Shown here one piece after another: positions 53,726 to 60,922 of a stretch of DNA of 64,000 bases. This DNA comes from Treponema sp. Lineage in GTDB: Bacteria > Spirochaetota > Spirochaetia > Treponematales > Treponemataceae. Numbering within the stretch: the stretch's first letter is position 1; the number at the start of each line of letters is the position of its first letter. The translations under genes and the position numbers were made by a program. The notes beneath the pieces were generated by a model. That model searched no databases. It worked only from the letters and a program-made list of their open reading frames with translations, and was not told the origin of the DNA. The stretch spans positions 42,737 to 106,736 of the forward strand of contig JAILLQ010000004.1 in the NCBI GenBank assembly GCA_024693045.1, read 5' to 3'.

Positions 53726-54037
53726 CTAATCGTTCAAACGAATTTTTTGAGAAATCAGAGTTGTTGGATTGAGAACTGATTCACAAAAAATAGAAAGATT
53801 ATTATTAAGTGCACGAAAAAACAAATAGGAAACAGAAGCGGCAAAAAGAACATATCTTAATAATTTAAGATTTTGTTCAGCCATCTGCATCATAAAACAG
53901 ATTGGACAATCTTCACCTGAACATTCATGGTGAGCTTCATGAGTTATAAAAAAGATTGAGTAAAGGGTAAATGCTAAAAATAGAATTGCAAATGCAGTTC
54001 TAATTCGGTTTATTCTTGATTCCTGCATTTCTGACAT
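53726..54037 (-). CDS. small membrane protein with His/Cys extracellular loop
   Basis: 103 aa. Helix about 12-31, then a short loop THEAHHECSGEDCPICF (about residues 33-49) rich in His and Cys, and a second hydrophobic stretch about 59-77. The loop looks able to bind a metal ion. It overlaps the zur 3' end by 28 nt, so it is translated from the same message. Similar short proteins are common beside zinc genes in Firmicutes, but no function is known to me. Confidence 0.75.
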   Translation of the reverse strand: MSEMQESRINRIRTAFAILFLAFTLYSIFFITHEAHHECSGEDCPICFMMQMAEQNLKLLRYVLFAASVSYLFFRALNNNLSIFCESVLNPTTLISQKIRLND

Positions 54038-54423
54038 ATTCCATTAAGAGAAGAAAGGTTCATATTTATATGAAGACCTAACTCTTCTGAAATTGATTTT
54101 AAATATTCTGAAGTTTTATCATCTGAAAGATGAATTACAGAACCACATTTACAACACTGAAAGTGAATATGTTCAGCACAATGCTTTTCTTCTTCTGTAC
54201 TTTGATAAATAAAGCCTTCCGAAAGCATTGATTTGTGCTTTATCAGTTTTCCGCTTTCAGTCATTTTATCTAAATTTCTATAGACTGTTGTTTTATTCAC
54301 ATTCACACCGTGTTCTTTTAAGAATGCAGAAAGTTCCCCAGCCGTAAATCCATGCTCCATTTTGGACTGAATAAATTGAGAAATTAAATCTGTTGTCTTA
54401 GTGTGATATGACTTTTGCAACAT
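54010..54423 (-). CDS. zur: Fur-family zinc regulator
   Basis: 137 aa from the ATG at 54423. A longer frame would need a TTG inside the operator and -10 box and is rejected. The DNA-binding winged helix (GFTAGELSAFLKEHGVNVNK, TVYRNLDKM) is followed by a dimer domain with HIHFQCCKCGSVIHL and a final CQKC, giving the structural zinc site. Position at the head of a znu/COG0523 operon makes it Zur rather than Fur. It should repress the operon from the palindrome over its own promoter. Confidence 0.9.
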   Translation of the reverse strand: MLQKSYHTKTTDLISQFIQSKMEHGFTAGELSAFLKEHGVNVNKTTVYRNLDKMTESGKLIKHKSMLSEGFIYQSTEEEKHCAEHIHFQCCKCGSVIHLSDDKTSEYLKSISEELGLHINMNLSSLNGICQKCRNQE

Positions 54424-54458
54424 AGTTGCATTTTTATAAAACAAAAATGCAACTATGT
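54420..54458. promoter_or_regulatory. probable Zur operator, 16-bp perfect inverted repeat
   Basis: ACATAGTTGCATTTTT (54420-54435) is inverted at 54443-54458, with the 7-bp spacer ATAAAAC. It covers the promoter spacer and -10 box of zur and touches its start codon. Binding would block the operon. The arms do not match the E. coli or B. subtilis Zur box closely, so assignment rests on position and symmetry. Confidence 0.8.
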
Positions 54459-54461
54459 CAA
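54433..54461 (-). promoter_or_regulatory. promoter of the zur-znu operon
   Basis: Minus-strand TTGACA (54461-54456), 17-nt spacer, TATAAA (54438-54433). The zur ATG begins 9 nt after the -10 box, so the transcript would start at or within a few bases of the start codon. No Shine-Dalgarno sequence is present. This suggests a leaderless message. Confidence 0.8.
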
Positions 54462-54483
54462 CCGCAATGGAAATTATTGATAA

Positions 54484-54909
54484 TTAAATTGAAAGTTTTA
54501 TTACAGTATCAGAAGATTTGTCGCTACCGCATTTTCCATGACATGAGTGACCTTCTTCTCCTTCACCTTCGTGATGATGATGGTTGCACTGAACATCAGG
54601 GTTGTATTCAAGTTTTCCTTCAAGATAAGCCTTTACAAGTTCATCTGTATTTCCACTTGTTCCGCCGAAAACTTTTATACCAGCATCAGAAAGAGCAGAT
54701 TTTGCTCCTCCTCCAAGACCTCCGCAAATAAGAAGATCAGCATGGTGACTTTTAAGAAAATCAACAAGTTCTCCGTGTCCCTTACCTTCTGTTCCAATTA
54801 CAGAACTTTCTTTTATATCCTTGCCCTCTACTGTATAAAACTTAAACTCTGCTGTTTTTCCAAAATGCTGAAAAACCATTCCATTATCATGTGTTACTGC
54901 AATTTTCAT
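54484..54909 (-). CDS. NifB/NifX-type (dinitrogenase cofactor family) protein with His-rich tail
   Basis: 141 aa from ATG 54909 (GGAGGA just upstream; the longer frame begins within that site). The NifX/NifB-type domain (residues about 1-105) shows MKIAVTHDNGMVFQHFGKT, ADLLICGGLGGGAKSAL and FGGTSGNTDELVKAYLEG. A C-terminal tail has CNHHHHEGEGEEGHSCHGKC. There are no nif genes here, so it is one of the widespread small metal- or Fe-S-related relatives. It ends 61 bp before the zur start and has its own upstream gene, so it is just outside the Zur operator. Confidence 0.85.
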   Translation of the reverse strand: MKIAVTHDNGMVFQHFGKTAEFKFYTVEGKDIKESSVIGTEGKGHGELVDFLKSHHADLLICGGLGGGAKSALSDAGIKVFGGTSGNTDELVKAYLEGKLEYNPDVQCNHHHHEGEGEEGHSCHGKCGSDKSSDTVIKLSI

Positions 54910-54946
54910 ATTGTCCTCCATAATTTATAACATATATATTTAAAAA

Positions 54947-55375
54947 TTATTGTACCTTTTCAACAACAGTGTCGACAAGCTTATATACATCATACCCATC
55001 CTCTACATAGTGATGAAAAACCCCTTTTATTGTTATAAGACTATCGACTGCAGGATAATCCCGTGGATAAAGAGCCCCTTTTGGAAGAGCAAATTCCAAG
55101 CCCTGCTCGCAACAAGCCATAGCATCGGGAACTATACAGGCATATATTTTTTCACCAGAAGGATTAGCAGGATTATCAAAAACTCCAAAGCGTCCATTAA
55201 TTCGGATTTCTTTTCCTTCATAGCGTTCTGGCTCAATTAGCATATTAAAAACGGCAGAATAAATCATCTGCTGGGGCATTTTTGTAAGATCAAGAGCAAG
55301 TTTAGCTTTTTTTTGAGAAAAAATCGGACAAAAAGCAAAAAATATTAAAAGAAAAAGAAATAATATTTTTTTCAT
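54947..55375 (-). CDS. exported CC-motif protein, copy B
   Basis: 142 aa with a signal peptide (residues 1-20). It aligns with the 48987-49427 product through DLTKM..., NMLIEPERYEGKEIRINGRF, YACIVPDAMACCEQGLEFAL and YPRDYPAVDSLITIKG. A conserved Cys-Cys pair sits at the same place. The family looks like a periplasmic OB-fold protein. It starts the minus-strand unit that continues into the NifX-like gene, back to back with the ABC transporter operon. Confidence 0.8.
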   Translation of the reverse strand: MKKILFLFLLIFFAFCPIFSQKKAKLALDLTKMPQQMIYSAVFNMLIEPERYEGKEIRINGRFGVFDNPANPSGEKIYACIVPDAMACCEQGLEFALPKGALYPRDYPAVDSLITIKGVFHHYVEDGYDVYKLVDTVVEKVQ

Positions 55376-55425
55376 AGTTTAAAGATAACATAAAAAAAAT
55401 ACTTTGACACAAAAAAAACACCGTA

Positions 55426-55454
55426 TTGACATTTATAACAGTGTTATATAAACT
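55426..55454 (+). promoter_or_regulatory. promoter and palindromic operator of the ABC transporter operon
   Basis: TTGACA at 55426-55431. TAAACT at 55449-55454 is 17 nt away (TATAAA at 55447 is 15 nt away). Between them lies the perfect 15-bp palindrome TATAACAGTGTTATA (55434-55448), an ideal repressor site. It differs from the zur operator, so another regulator is expected. A further inverted repeat AGTTAG/CTAACT (55461-55478) precedes the ribosome-binding site. Confidence 0.75.
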
Positions 55455-55487
55455 CGATAAAGTTAGTTAATGCTAACTGGAGTCTAT

Positions 55488-57290
55488 ATGTCAAAAAATC
55501 AAAATAAAGAAAAGTCCCTCCTGCAAATGATTTTTACTTTTGCAGGAGAAAAAAAAATGTATTATGGATTAAGTATAGTTCTTGCTGTACTAAGTGTTGC
55601 TTCAGCAATTGCTCCTTACTTTATAATAGCCCTTCTGGTATCTCAATTATTGGGAGGCCAAAGAGATTTTCAGATTTTTTTAAAGGAAGCATTGATTATT
55701 GCCGCTTTCTGGACAGGAAATGTAGTCTTTCACGCAATCTCTACAACATTTTCACATATGGCAACTTTTCAGGTTCTTGGTAATATCCGAAAACAAATGT
55801 GCGATAAACTTTCCCGCCTTCCTTTAGGAACAGTTCTAGATATTCCATCAGGCTCTCTAAAAAACACAATAATAGAAAGAGTCGATAGCATGGAAACAAC
55901 TCTAGCTCACATTCTGCCAGAATTCACATCAAACTTACTTTTGCCTATTGCTCTTCTTTCCTACCTTTTTGTTATAAACTGGAAAATGGCTCTTGCTTCA
56001 ATTATTTGTTTTCCAATCGGAATGATAGCAATGCTTTCAATGTACATCGGTTATGAAGCAAGATTCAAAAGAACTGTTGATTCAACAAAAGCACTTAACG
56101 ACACGGCTGTAGAATATATAAATGGAATTGAAGTAATTAAAGCCTTTGGTAAGTCAAAAACTTCTTACGATAAATTCGTAAAAGCTGCAAAAGAAAACTC
56201 TTCAAGCTTCATAGACTGGATGAGAGCAAGTATCTGGCAATTTACAATCGCCCTGGTAATTATGCCTGCAACTCTGATTACTGTACTGCCTATTGGTGGA
56301 TTTATGGTTCTAAATGGAAGTATTTCTTCTGTAGATTTTATCACCATTGTTATTCTTTCAATAAGTTTGATTCAGCCTTTAATCACCGTATTTGCCTACA
56401 GTGATGACATAGCAAAAGCTGGTGTAATTTTTAAAGAAGTTTTTTCAATACTTGACCTAACAGAATTATCAAGACCAAAAGAAGACAAGGAAATTCCAAT
56501 TGATAATAGCATAAAAGTTAAGAATCTCCATTTCAGTTATCACAAGCACATAAAGGAAGAAGAAAAAAAAGAAATCCTTCACGGCTTGTCTATGGATTTT
56601 CCACAAGGTAGTTACACTGCCCTAGTTGGACCAAGTGGAAGCGGAAAATCTACTATCGCAAGATTGATTGCTTCTCTTTGGGATCCAGATTCCGGAAGTA
56701 TTGAAATCGGTGGTGTGAACATAAAAAATCTTTCCCTTGAAAGTTATAACAAAAGAGTTGCATATGTTAGCCAGGACAATTTTCTATTTGATATGTCAAT
56801 TAGAGAAAACATAAGACTTGGCCGACCAGAAGCAAGTGACTCCGATGTTGAAAAAATTGCAAAAGACAGCGGTTGTTATGATTTTATCATGAAACTGGAT
56901 CAGGGGTTTGACACAATAGTAGGAGGAAGCGGAGCCCATCTATCTGGTGGAGAAAGACAGAGAATTGCCATAGCAAGAGCCATGATGAAAAATGCTCCTA
57001 TAGTAATTTTAGACGAGGCAACGGCTTATACAGACCCAGAAAATGAAGCAATCATACAGAAAAGTGTAGCAAAACTTATAAAAGGAAAAACCTTAATTGT
57101 AATTGCCCACAGGCTTTCTACGATTTCTGATGCAGACCGCATTTATGTAATAAAAGACGGAAATATTGATTCTTACGGAACTCATAAGGAACTGCTCAAT
57201 AAGAAGGGACTTTATAAGAGCATGTGGGAAGCTCATATTTTTGCAAAAGACAGCGACGATGAAATCGCTGCAGGAGTAAAAAAATGCTAG
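55488..57290 (+). CDS. ABC half-transporter 1 (YbtP/IrtA-like exporter-fold)
   Basis: 600 aa from ATG 55488 (TGGAG 6 nt upstream; the ATG at 55470 is in the inverted repeat and rejected). Six-helix type I exporter domain (about residues 15-310) and ATPase with Walker A GPSGSGKSTIARL, signature LSGGERQRIAIAR and Walker B VILDEATAYTDPENE. The 'DPENE' ending is usual in YbtPQ/IrtAB siderophore importers that use an exporter fold. It overlaps its partner by 7 nt, so the two act as a heterodimer. Drug or lipid export is an alternative. Confidence 0.85.
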   Translation: MSKNQNKEKSLLQMIFTFAGEKKMYYGLSIVLAVLSVASAIAPYFIIALLVSQLLGGQRDFQIFLKEALIIAAFWTGNVVFHAISTTFSHMATFQVLGNIRKQMCDKLSRLPLGTVLDIPSGSLKNTIIERVDSMETTLAHILPEFTSNLLLPIALLSYLFVINWKMALASIICFPIGMIAMLSMYIGYEARFKRTVDSTKALNDTAVEYINGIEVIKAFGKSKTSYDKFVKAAKENSSSFIDWMRASIWQFTIALVIMPATLITVLPIGGFMVLNGSISSVDFITIVILSISLIQPLITVFAYSDDIAKAGVIFKEVFSILDLTELSRPKEDKEIPIDNSIKVKNLHFSYHKHIKEEEKKEILHGLSMDFPQGSYTALVGPSGSGKSTIARLIASLWDPDSGSIEIGGVNIKNLSLESYNKRVAYVSQDNFLFDMSIRENIRLGRPEASDSDVEKIAKDSGCYDFIMKLDQGFDTIVGGSGAHLSGGERQRIAIARAMMKNAPIVILDEATAYTDPENEAIIQKSVAKLIKGKTLIVIAHRLSTISDADRIYVIKDGNIDSYGTHKELLNKKGLYKSMWEAHIFAKDSDDEIAAGVKKC

Positions 57291-59047
57291 AGATTTTAAG
57301 AAGATTTTTTAATTTCTGTGGAAGTAAAAATAAAAGGAAATTTTACCTTTCAATGGCAATTGGAGTTTTAAATTCCTTTTTTATGGCTCTTAGAATCGGA
57401 GCTGTTGCCATAATGTTTAAAGGAATCATAGAAAATATGCAGGGAATCGCAGAATTCAGCAAAAATACGATATGGCTTTCATTTACAGTTATGCTGATAA
57501 GTATTCTGGGAGCAATTCTAACAAAAAAAAGTATGAGTATGCTTCAAACCGAAGCCGGCTATGATACTTGCGCCACAAAAAGAATTGAAATTGCAGAACA
57601 CTTAAGATATCTTCCAATGGGATACTTTAACGCAAACAGCCTTGGTTATATCACCTCTGTAACAACAAATACAATGGAACTTTTGGGAGACATTGCAACC
57701 AGGGCAGTTATGATGATAACCCAGGGAATTTTGGACACAAGTCTTATAATTCTTATGATTTTCTTCTTTAACTGGAAAATAGCTCTTGTGGCTCTTGCAG
57801 GATTTTTAATTTTTCTAGTTATCAACACACTCATGAGACTGAATGTTAAAGCTGTTTCTGCTGAAAAAAACAAAGTAGATGCTTTAGCAGTTGAAAAAAT
57901 ACTGGAATACATACAGGGTATTGCAGAAGTAAAGGCATACAACCTTACAGGCCGCCAGTCGGAAAAATTAAACAAATCAATTGCAGACAGTATCCGTGTA
58001 AATACAAGCATGGAAATCAAATGTATCCCTCTTGCGAATTTACAAAGCCTTATAGCAAAGTTTACAGGAGTAGCAGTTCTGCTTTCTTCAATATATCTTT
58101 ACATAAATGCCGGTATGAGCCTTTCCGACTGTGCAACAATGCTGGTATGTTCCTTTATGCTTTTTAACGCCCTTGAAGCAGGAGGAAATTTTTCTGCACT
58201 TTTAAGATGCATTGATTTAGCTGTCGAAAAAGCACAGAAAATCCTGGATCTTCCAACGATGGATATAGAAGGAAAAGAAATTACACACGACTCCACAGAA
58301 ATCAAAGCTGAGAAAGTAAACTTTACTTACAATAAGGATTCAAATAGTGGAAGAAAAATAATTGACAATCTTTCAATAGTTATTCCGGAAAAATCAACCA
58401 CTGCAATAGTTGGTCCAAGTGGAAGCGGAAAAACAACCCTCTGCCACCTTTTTGCCCGTTTCTGGGACATCGATTCTGGAAAAATTACCCTTGCAAATGA
58501 GAATATTAGAGAATACAGCATTGACAGCCTGATGAAAAATTACAGTTTTGTCTTCCAAAATGTATATTTATTCCAGGATACAATAGCCAATAATATTAGA
58601 TTTGGAAATCCAGATGCACCGATGAGCAAAGTGATTGAAGCTGCAAAAAAAGCCTGCTGTCATGAATTCATTTCTGCCCTTCCTAATGGTTATGAAACAA
58701 TTGTCGGAGAAGGAGGTGCAAATCTTTCCGGGGGAGAAAAACAGCGAATCTCTATTGCAAGAGCAATTATGAAAGACTCTCCTATAATCATTCTTGATGA
58801 AGCTACGGCTAATGTTGACCCTGAAAACGAAAAAGAACTCGTTCAGGCAATTTCAGAACTTACAAAAGAAAAAACAGTTATTATGATTGCCCACCGATTA
58901 AAAACAGTTCGCCATGCAGACCAGATTATAGTTCTTGACCAGGGAAGAATTGTGGAAAAAGGTAAACACGATGAACTTATGAAAAATAAAGGAATTTACC
59001 ACCGATTTGTAAGTGAAAGAAAAGAAGCTGTCAGCTGGAGGATTTAA
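57284..59047 (+). CDS. ABC half-transporter 2 (YbtQ/IrtB-like)
   Basis: 587 aa. Six-helix transmembrane domain (about residues 15-310) and ATPase with Walker A GPSGSGKTTLCHL, signature LSGGEKQRISIAR and Walker B IILDEATANVDPENE. Both half-transporters have full catalytic motifs, so both sites could hydrolyse ATP. It is followed by an RNA hairpin and the YgbA-like gene. Substrate unknown; a metal-chelate is the favoured guess from the neighbours. Confidence 0.85.
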   Translation: MLEILRRFFNFCGSKNKRKFYLSMAIGVLNSFFMALRIGAVAIMFKGIIENMQGIAEFSKNTIWLSFTVMLISILGAILTKKSMSMLQTEAGYDTCATKRIEIAEHLRYLPMGYFNANSLGYITSVTTNTMELLGDIATRAVMMITQGILDTSLIILMIFFFNWKIALVALAGFLIFLVINTLMRLNVKAVSAEKNKVDALAVEKILEYIQGIAEVKAYNLTGRQSEKLNKSIADSIRVNTSMEIKCIPLANLQSLIAKFTGVAVLLSSIYLYINAGMSLSDCATMLVCSFMLFNALEAGGNFSALLRCIDLAVEKAQKILDLPTMDIEGKEITHDSTEIKAEKVNFTYNKDSNSGRKIIDNLSIVIPEKSTTAIVGPSGSGKTTLCHLFARFWDIDSGKITLANENIREYSIDSLMKNYSFVFQNVYLFQDTIANNIRFGNPDAPMSKVIEAAKKACCHEFISALPNGYETIVGEGGANLSGGEKQRISIARAIMKDSPIIILDEATANVDPENEKELVQAISELTKEKTVIMIAHRLKTVRHADQIIVLDQGRIVEKGKHDELMKNKGIYHRFVSERKEAVSWRI

Positions 59048-59053
59048 AGTCAA

Positions 59054-59094
59054 TTCCCAAAAAGCTTAAAAAGTTTTAAAATACTTTTTGGGAA
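59054..59094 (+). promoter_or_regulatory. hairpin covering the translation start of the YgbA-like gene
   Basis: TTCCCAAAAAG (59054-59064) pairs perfectly with CTTTTTGGGAA (59084-59094), with a small inner TTAAAA/TTTTAA stem. The start codon follows 4 nt later at 59099 and the only ribosome-binding-like bases (GGGAA) lie in the 3' arm. It may lower translation or mark a processing site between the ABC genes and the next gene. No T-run follows. Confidence 0.6.
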
Positions 59095-59098
59095 CGCT

Positions 59099-59497
59099 AT
59101 GACTAAAGAAGCAAAAATAAAAAGAGAACAAAATGTAGTCAAAGAAATGATTCTTTTGTACTGCAGAAAAAATCATTCTGGGAAAAATGCCCCTTGCAAA
59201 GAATGTGCAGAACTAATTTCTTACGCCCAGGACAGAAGTGCACACTGCCCTTTTATGAAAGAAAAAACATTCTGCTCAAATTGCAAAGTTCATTGCTATA
59301 AACCCGAAATGAGAAAAAAAATAAAAACAGTCATGCGTTTTTCCGGACCAAGAATGTTAATATACCATCCTTTTATGGCTATATGGCACATGATTACCTT
59401 CCTTAATGAAAAACGCAGATTAAGGAGAAATAATGAATATAAATCTTGGAGATGTTCAAACAACAGCCCTGATTCCCTTAGCAATAAAGGCAAATGA
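59099..59497 (+). CDS. YgbA-family ('nitrous oxide-stimulated promoter') protein
   Basis: 132 aa, cytosolic. Cysteine pattern LYCRKNH, CKECAEL, HCPFM, FCSNCKVHCYKP (about residues 17-65), as in the YgbA_NO family, suggests metal or Fe-S binding. In E. coli YgbA is under NsrR and relates to recovery from nitric oxide. The following methyltransferase gene begins inside its 3' end (65-nt overlap). Confidence 0.85.
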   Translation: MTKEAKIKREQNVVKEMILLYCRKNHSGKNAPCKECAELISYAQDRSAHCPFMKEKTFCSNCKVHCYKPEMRKKIKTVMRFSGPRMLIYHPFMAIWHMITFLNEKRRLRRNNEYKSWRCSNNSPDSLSNKGK

Positions 59498-60227
59498 ATC
59501 AAAAAGAAAAAATGCAAGAATTACAGATAATTTGGCTGTAAAAATCATAGATGATTTGCAGATTGATACAAAACCCTATGACGCCTTTTTGTCCCACGAA
59601 GGAGTAATTGCAAGAACTCTTATGCTGGACAAATGGCTTAATGACTTTATAAGAAATAATCCTGAAGCCGTAATCGTAAACGTGGGTTCAGGTTTTGACA
59701 GCCGCTTCTACAGAATAGACAACGGAAAAATCTTATGGTTTGATGTCGACTTTCCGGATTCCATAGAGTTGCGAAAAAAACTTTTCCCTGAAAATCCTAG
59801 AAATATTTTGATTTCATCAAACATTCTAAAAGAAGACTGGGTAAAAATTGTTAATGAAAATATAAAAGCAAAAGAAAGGCCAATTGTCTTTATTGCAGAA
59901 GGACTTTTTATGTACCTGTCCTTTGACGAAATAAAGCAATTTCTTACAATTCTGAAAAATAATTTTAAAAAAGGGATTCTGGCTGCTGAACAGAACAACC
60001 CTCTTATGGTAAAACACCAGAAACAGCACGACACTGTAAAAAACACAAATGCAATTTTTAAAAGTGGAACAAATTCTGCAAAAGAAATAGAAGCTCTTAC
60101 AAGCGGAATACGCCTGATTGAAGAACACAGCTTTAATGAAGAAATGAAAAAGTATTCAATCAGGGCAAAAATATTTGCAGCTCTTTTACCAGCAATTAAT
60201 GACAGATGGGCCTTCTTTGAATGGTAA
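59433..60227 (+). CDS. class I SAM methyltransferase, leucine carboxyl methyltransferase-like
   Basis: 264 aa. SAM motif VIVNVGSGFDSRFYRI (about residues 73-88), WFDVDFPDSIELRK, and FIAEGLFMYLSFDEI (about 150-164) place it in the LCM/PPM family. Start supported by AAGGAG 6 nt upstream of ATG 59433. Small-molecule O-methyltransferases of this type occur with metallophore or natural-product genes, but many are of unknown substrate. It is the last gene of the ABC operon. Confidence 0.85.
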   Translation: MNINLGDVQTTALIPLAIKANESKRKNARITDNLAVKIIDDLQIDTKPYDAFLSHEGVIARTLMLDKWLNDFIRNNPEAVIVNVGSGFDSRFYRIDNGKILWFDVDFPDSIELRKKLFPENPRNILISSNILKEDWVKIVNENIKAKERPIVFIAEGLFMYLSFDEIKQFLTILKNNFKKGILAAEQNNPLMVKHQKQHDTVKNTNAIFKSGTNSAKEIEALTSGIRLIEEHSFNEEMKKYSIRAKIFAALLPAINDRWAFFEW

Positions 60228-60233
60228 AAATAT

Positions 60234-60277
60234 GGCGGAAACTAAGATTTTTTGTACAAAAAGCTTGGTCTTCCGCC
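60234..60277. terminator. long imperfect hairpin at the convergent gene ends
   Basis: GGCGGAA (60234-60240) pairs with TTCCGCC (60271-60277), continuing with ACTAAG/CTTGGT and TTTTT/AAAAA after single mismatches. The 3' arm is also the end of the response-regulator gene (codons for GGRPSF). It could end both transcripts, though a T-run is missing. Confidence 0.45.
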
Positions 60278-60910
60278 AGTTTCGTAATTTATGCTTTCGC
60301 TTATTTCATTATTTTTTACAAGATAATTTACATAATGGCGAATTGTTACAAGAGATAAGGATAAATCATTTGCAAGACTTTCTCCGGTAACCCATCCAGT
60401 ATGAGAATCAAAATATCTTTGAACTTTGAGCAAGGTCTTTTCCTGAATTCCTTTAGGATAATCCTTGCTTTTTATTTTTGAAGAATTCGTAATTATATCA
60501 TCGATTAAAGACTGGTCTAAAACAGACTGATTTTTTAGAGCAGCGACCTTAGCAGAATACTTTTCAAGAGCGACCTGAAAACGTTCCAAGGCAAAGGGTT
60601 TCACAAGATAATCAATAACACCAAGATGCATGGTTTCTTCAAGAGTTTCAGTATCATTTGCGGCTGTGACCATTATAACTTCTGTTTTAATTTTCAATTC
60701 TCTTATTTTTTTTAGAACTTCAATACCGCTCATGTAAGGCATATAAACATCAAGAATAACTAAATCGGCTCCATTTTTTTCTAAAAATGAAAGAGCTTCC
60801 TGTCCATTTCTAAAAGAACCTTCAATAGAAAAATCCTTGTTCATAGAAACATATTGTTCATTTATCATTGCGACCATTGGATCGTCTTCTACAATTAAAA
60901 CCTTATACAT
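60242..60910 (-). CDS. response regulator, CitB/DcuR family
   Basis: 222 aa from ATG 60910, which has GGGG 7 nt upstream (the frame from 60922 starts in that site). Receiver domain with VEDDPMV, phospho-Asp in LVILDVYMPYMSG (about residue 54) and VKPF. C-terminal helix-turn-helix with SLVTIRHYVNYLV and ETGGRPSF, as in DcuR/CitB/DpiA. It is partner of the preceding kinase. These systems usually sense di- or tricarboxylates; a class II fumarase gene lies nearby. Confidence 0.88.
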   Translation of the reverse strand: MYKVLIVEDDPMVAMINEQYVSMNKDFSIEGSFRNGQEALSFLEKNGADLVILDVYMPYMSGIEVLKKIRELKIKTEVIMVTAANDTETLEETMHLGVIDYLVKPFALERFQVALEKYSAKVAALKNQSVLDQSLIDDIITNSSKIKSKDYPKGIQEKTLLKVQRYFDSHTGWVTGESLANDLSLSLVTIRHYVNYLVKNNEISESINYETGGRPSFLYKKS

Positions 60911-60922
60911 AACTTTCCCCAT

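Noticed and set aside
54424..54444. Longer zur start (TTG at 54444)
   Set aside because: It would begin inside the palindrome, upstream of the predicted transcription start, and has no ribosome-binding site.
54484..54909. Nitrogen fixation gene
   Set aside because: Only the NifX-type domain is present; no nif genes nearby, and such domains are common in non-fixing anaerobes.
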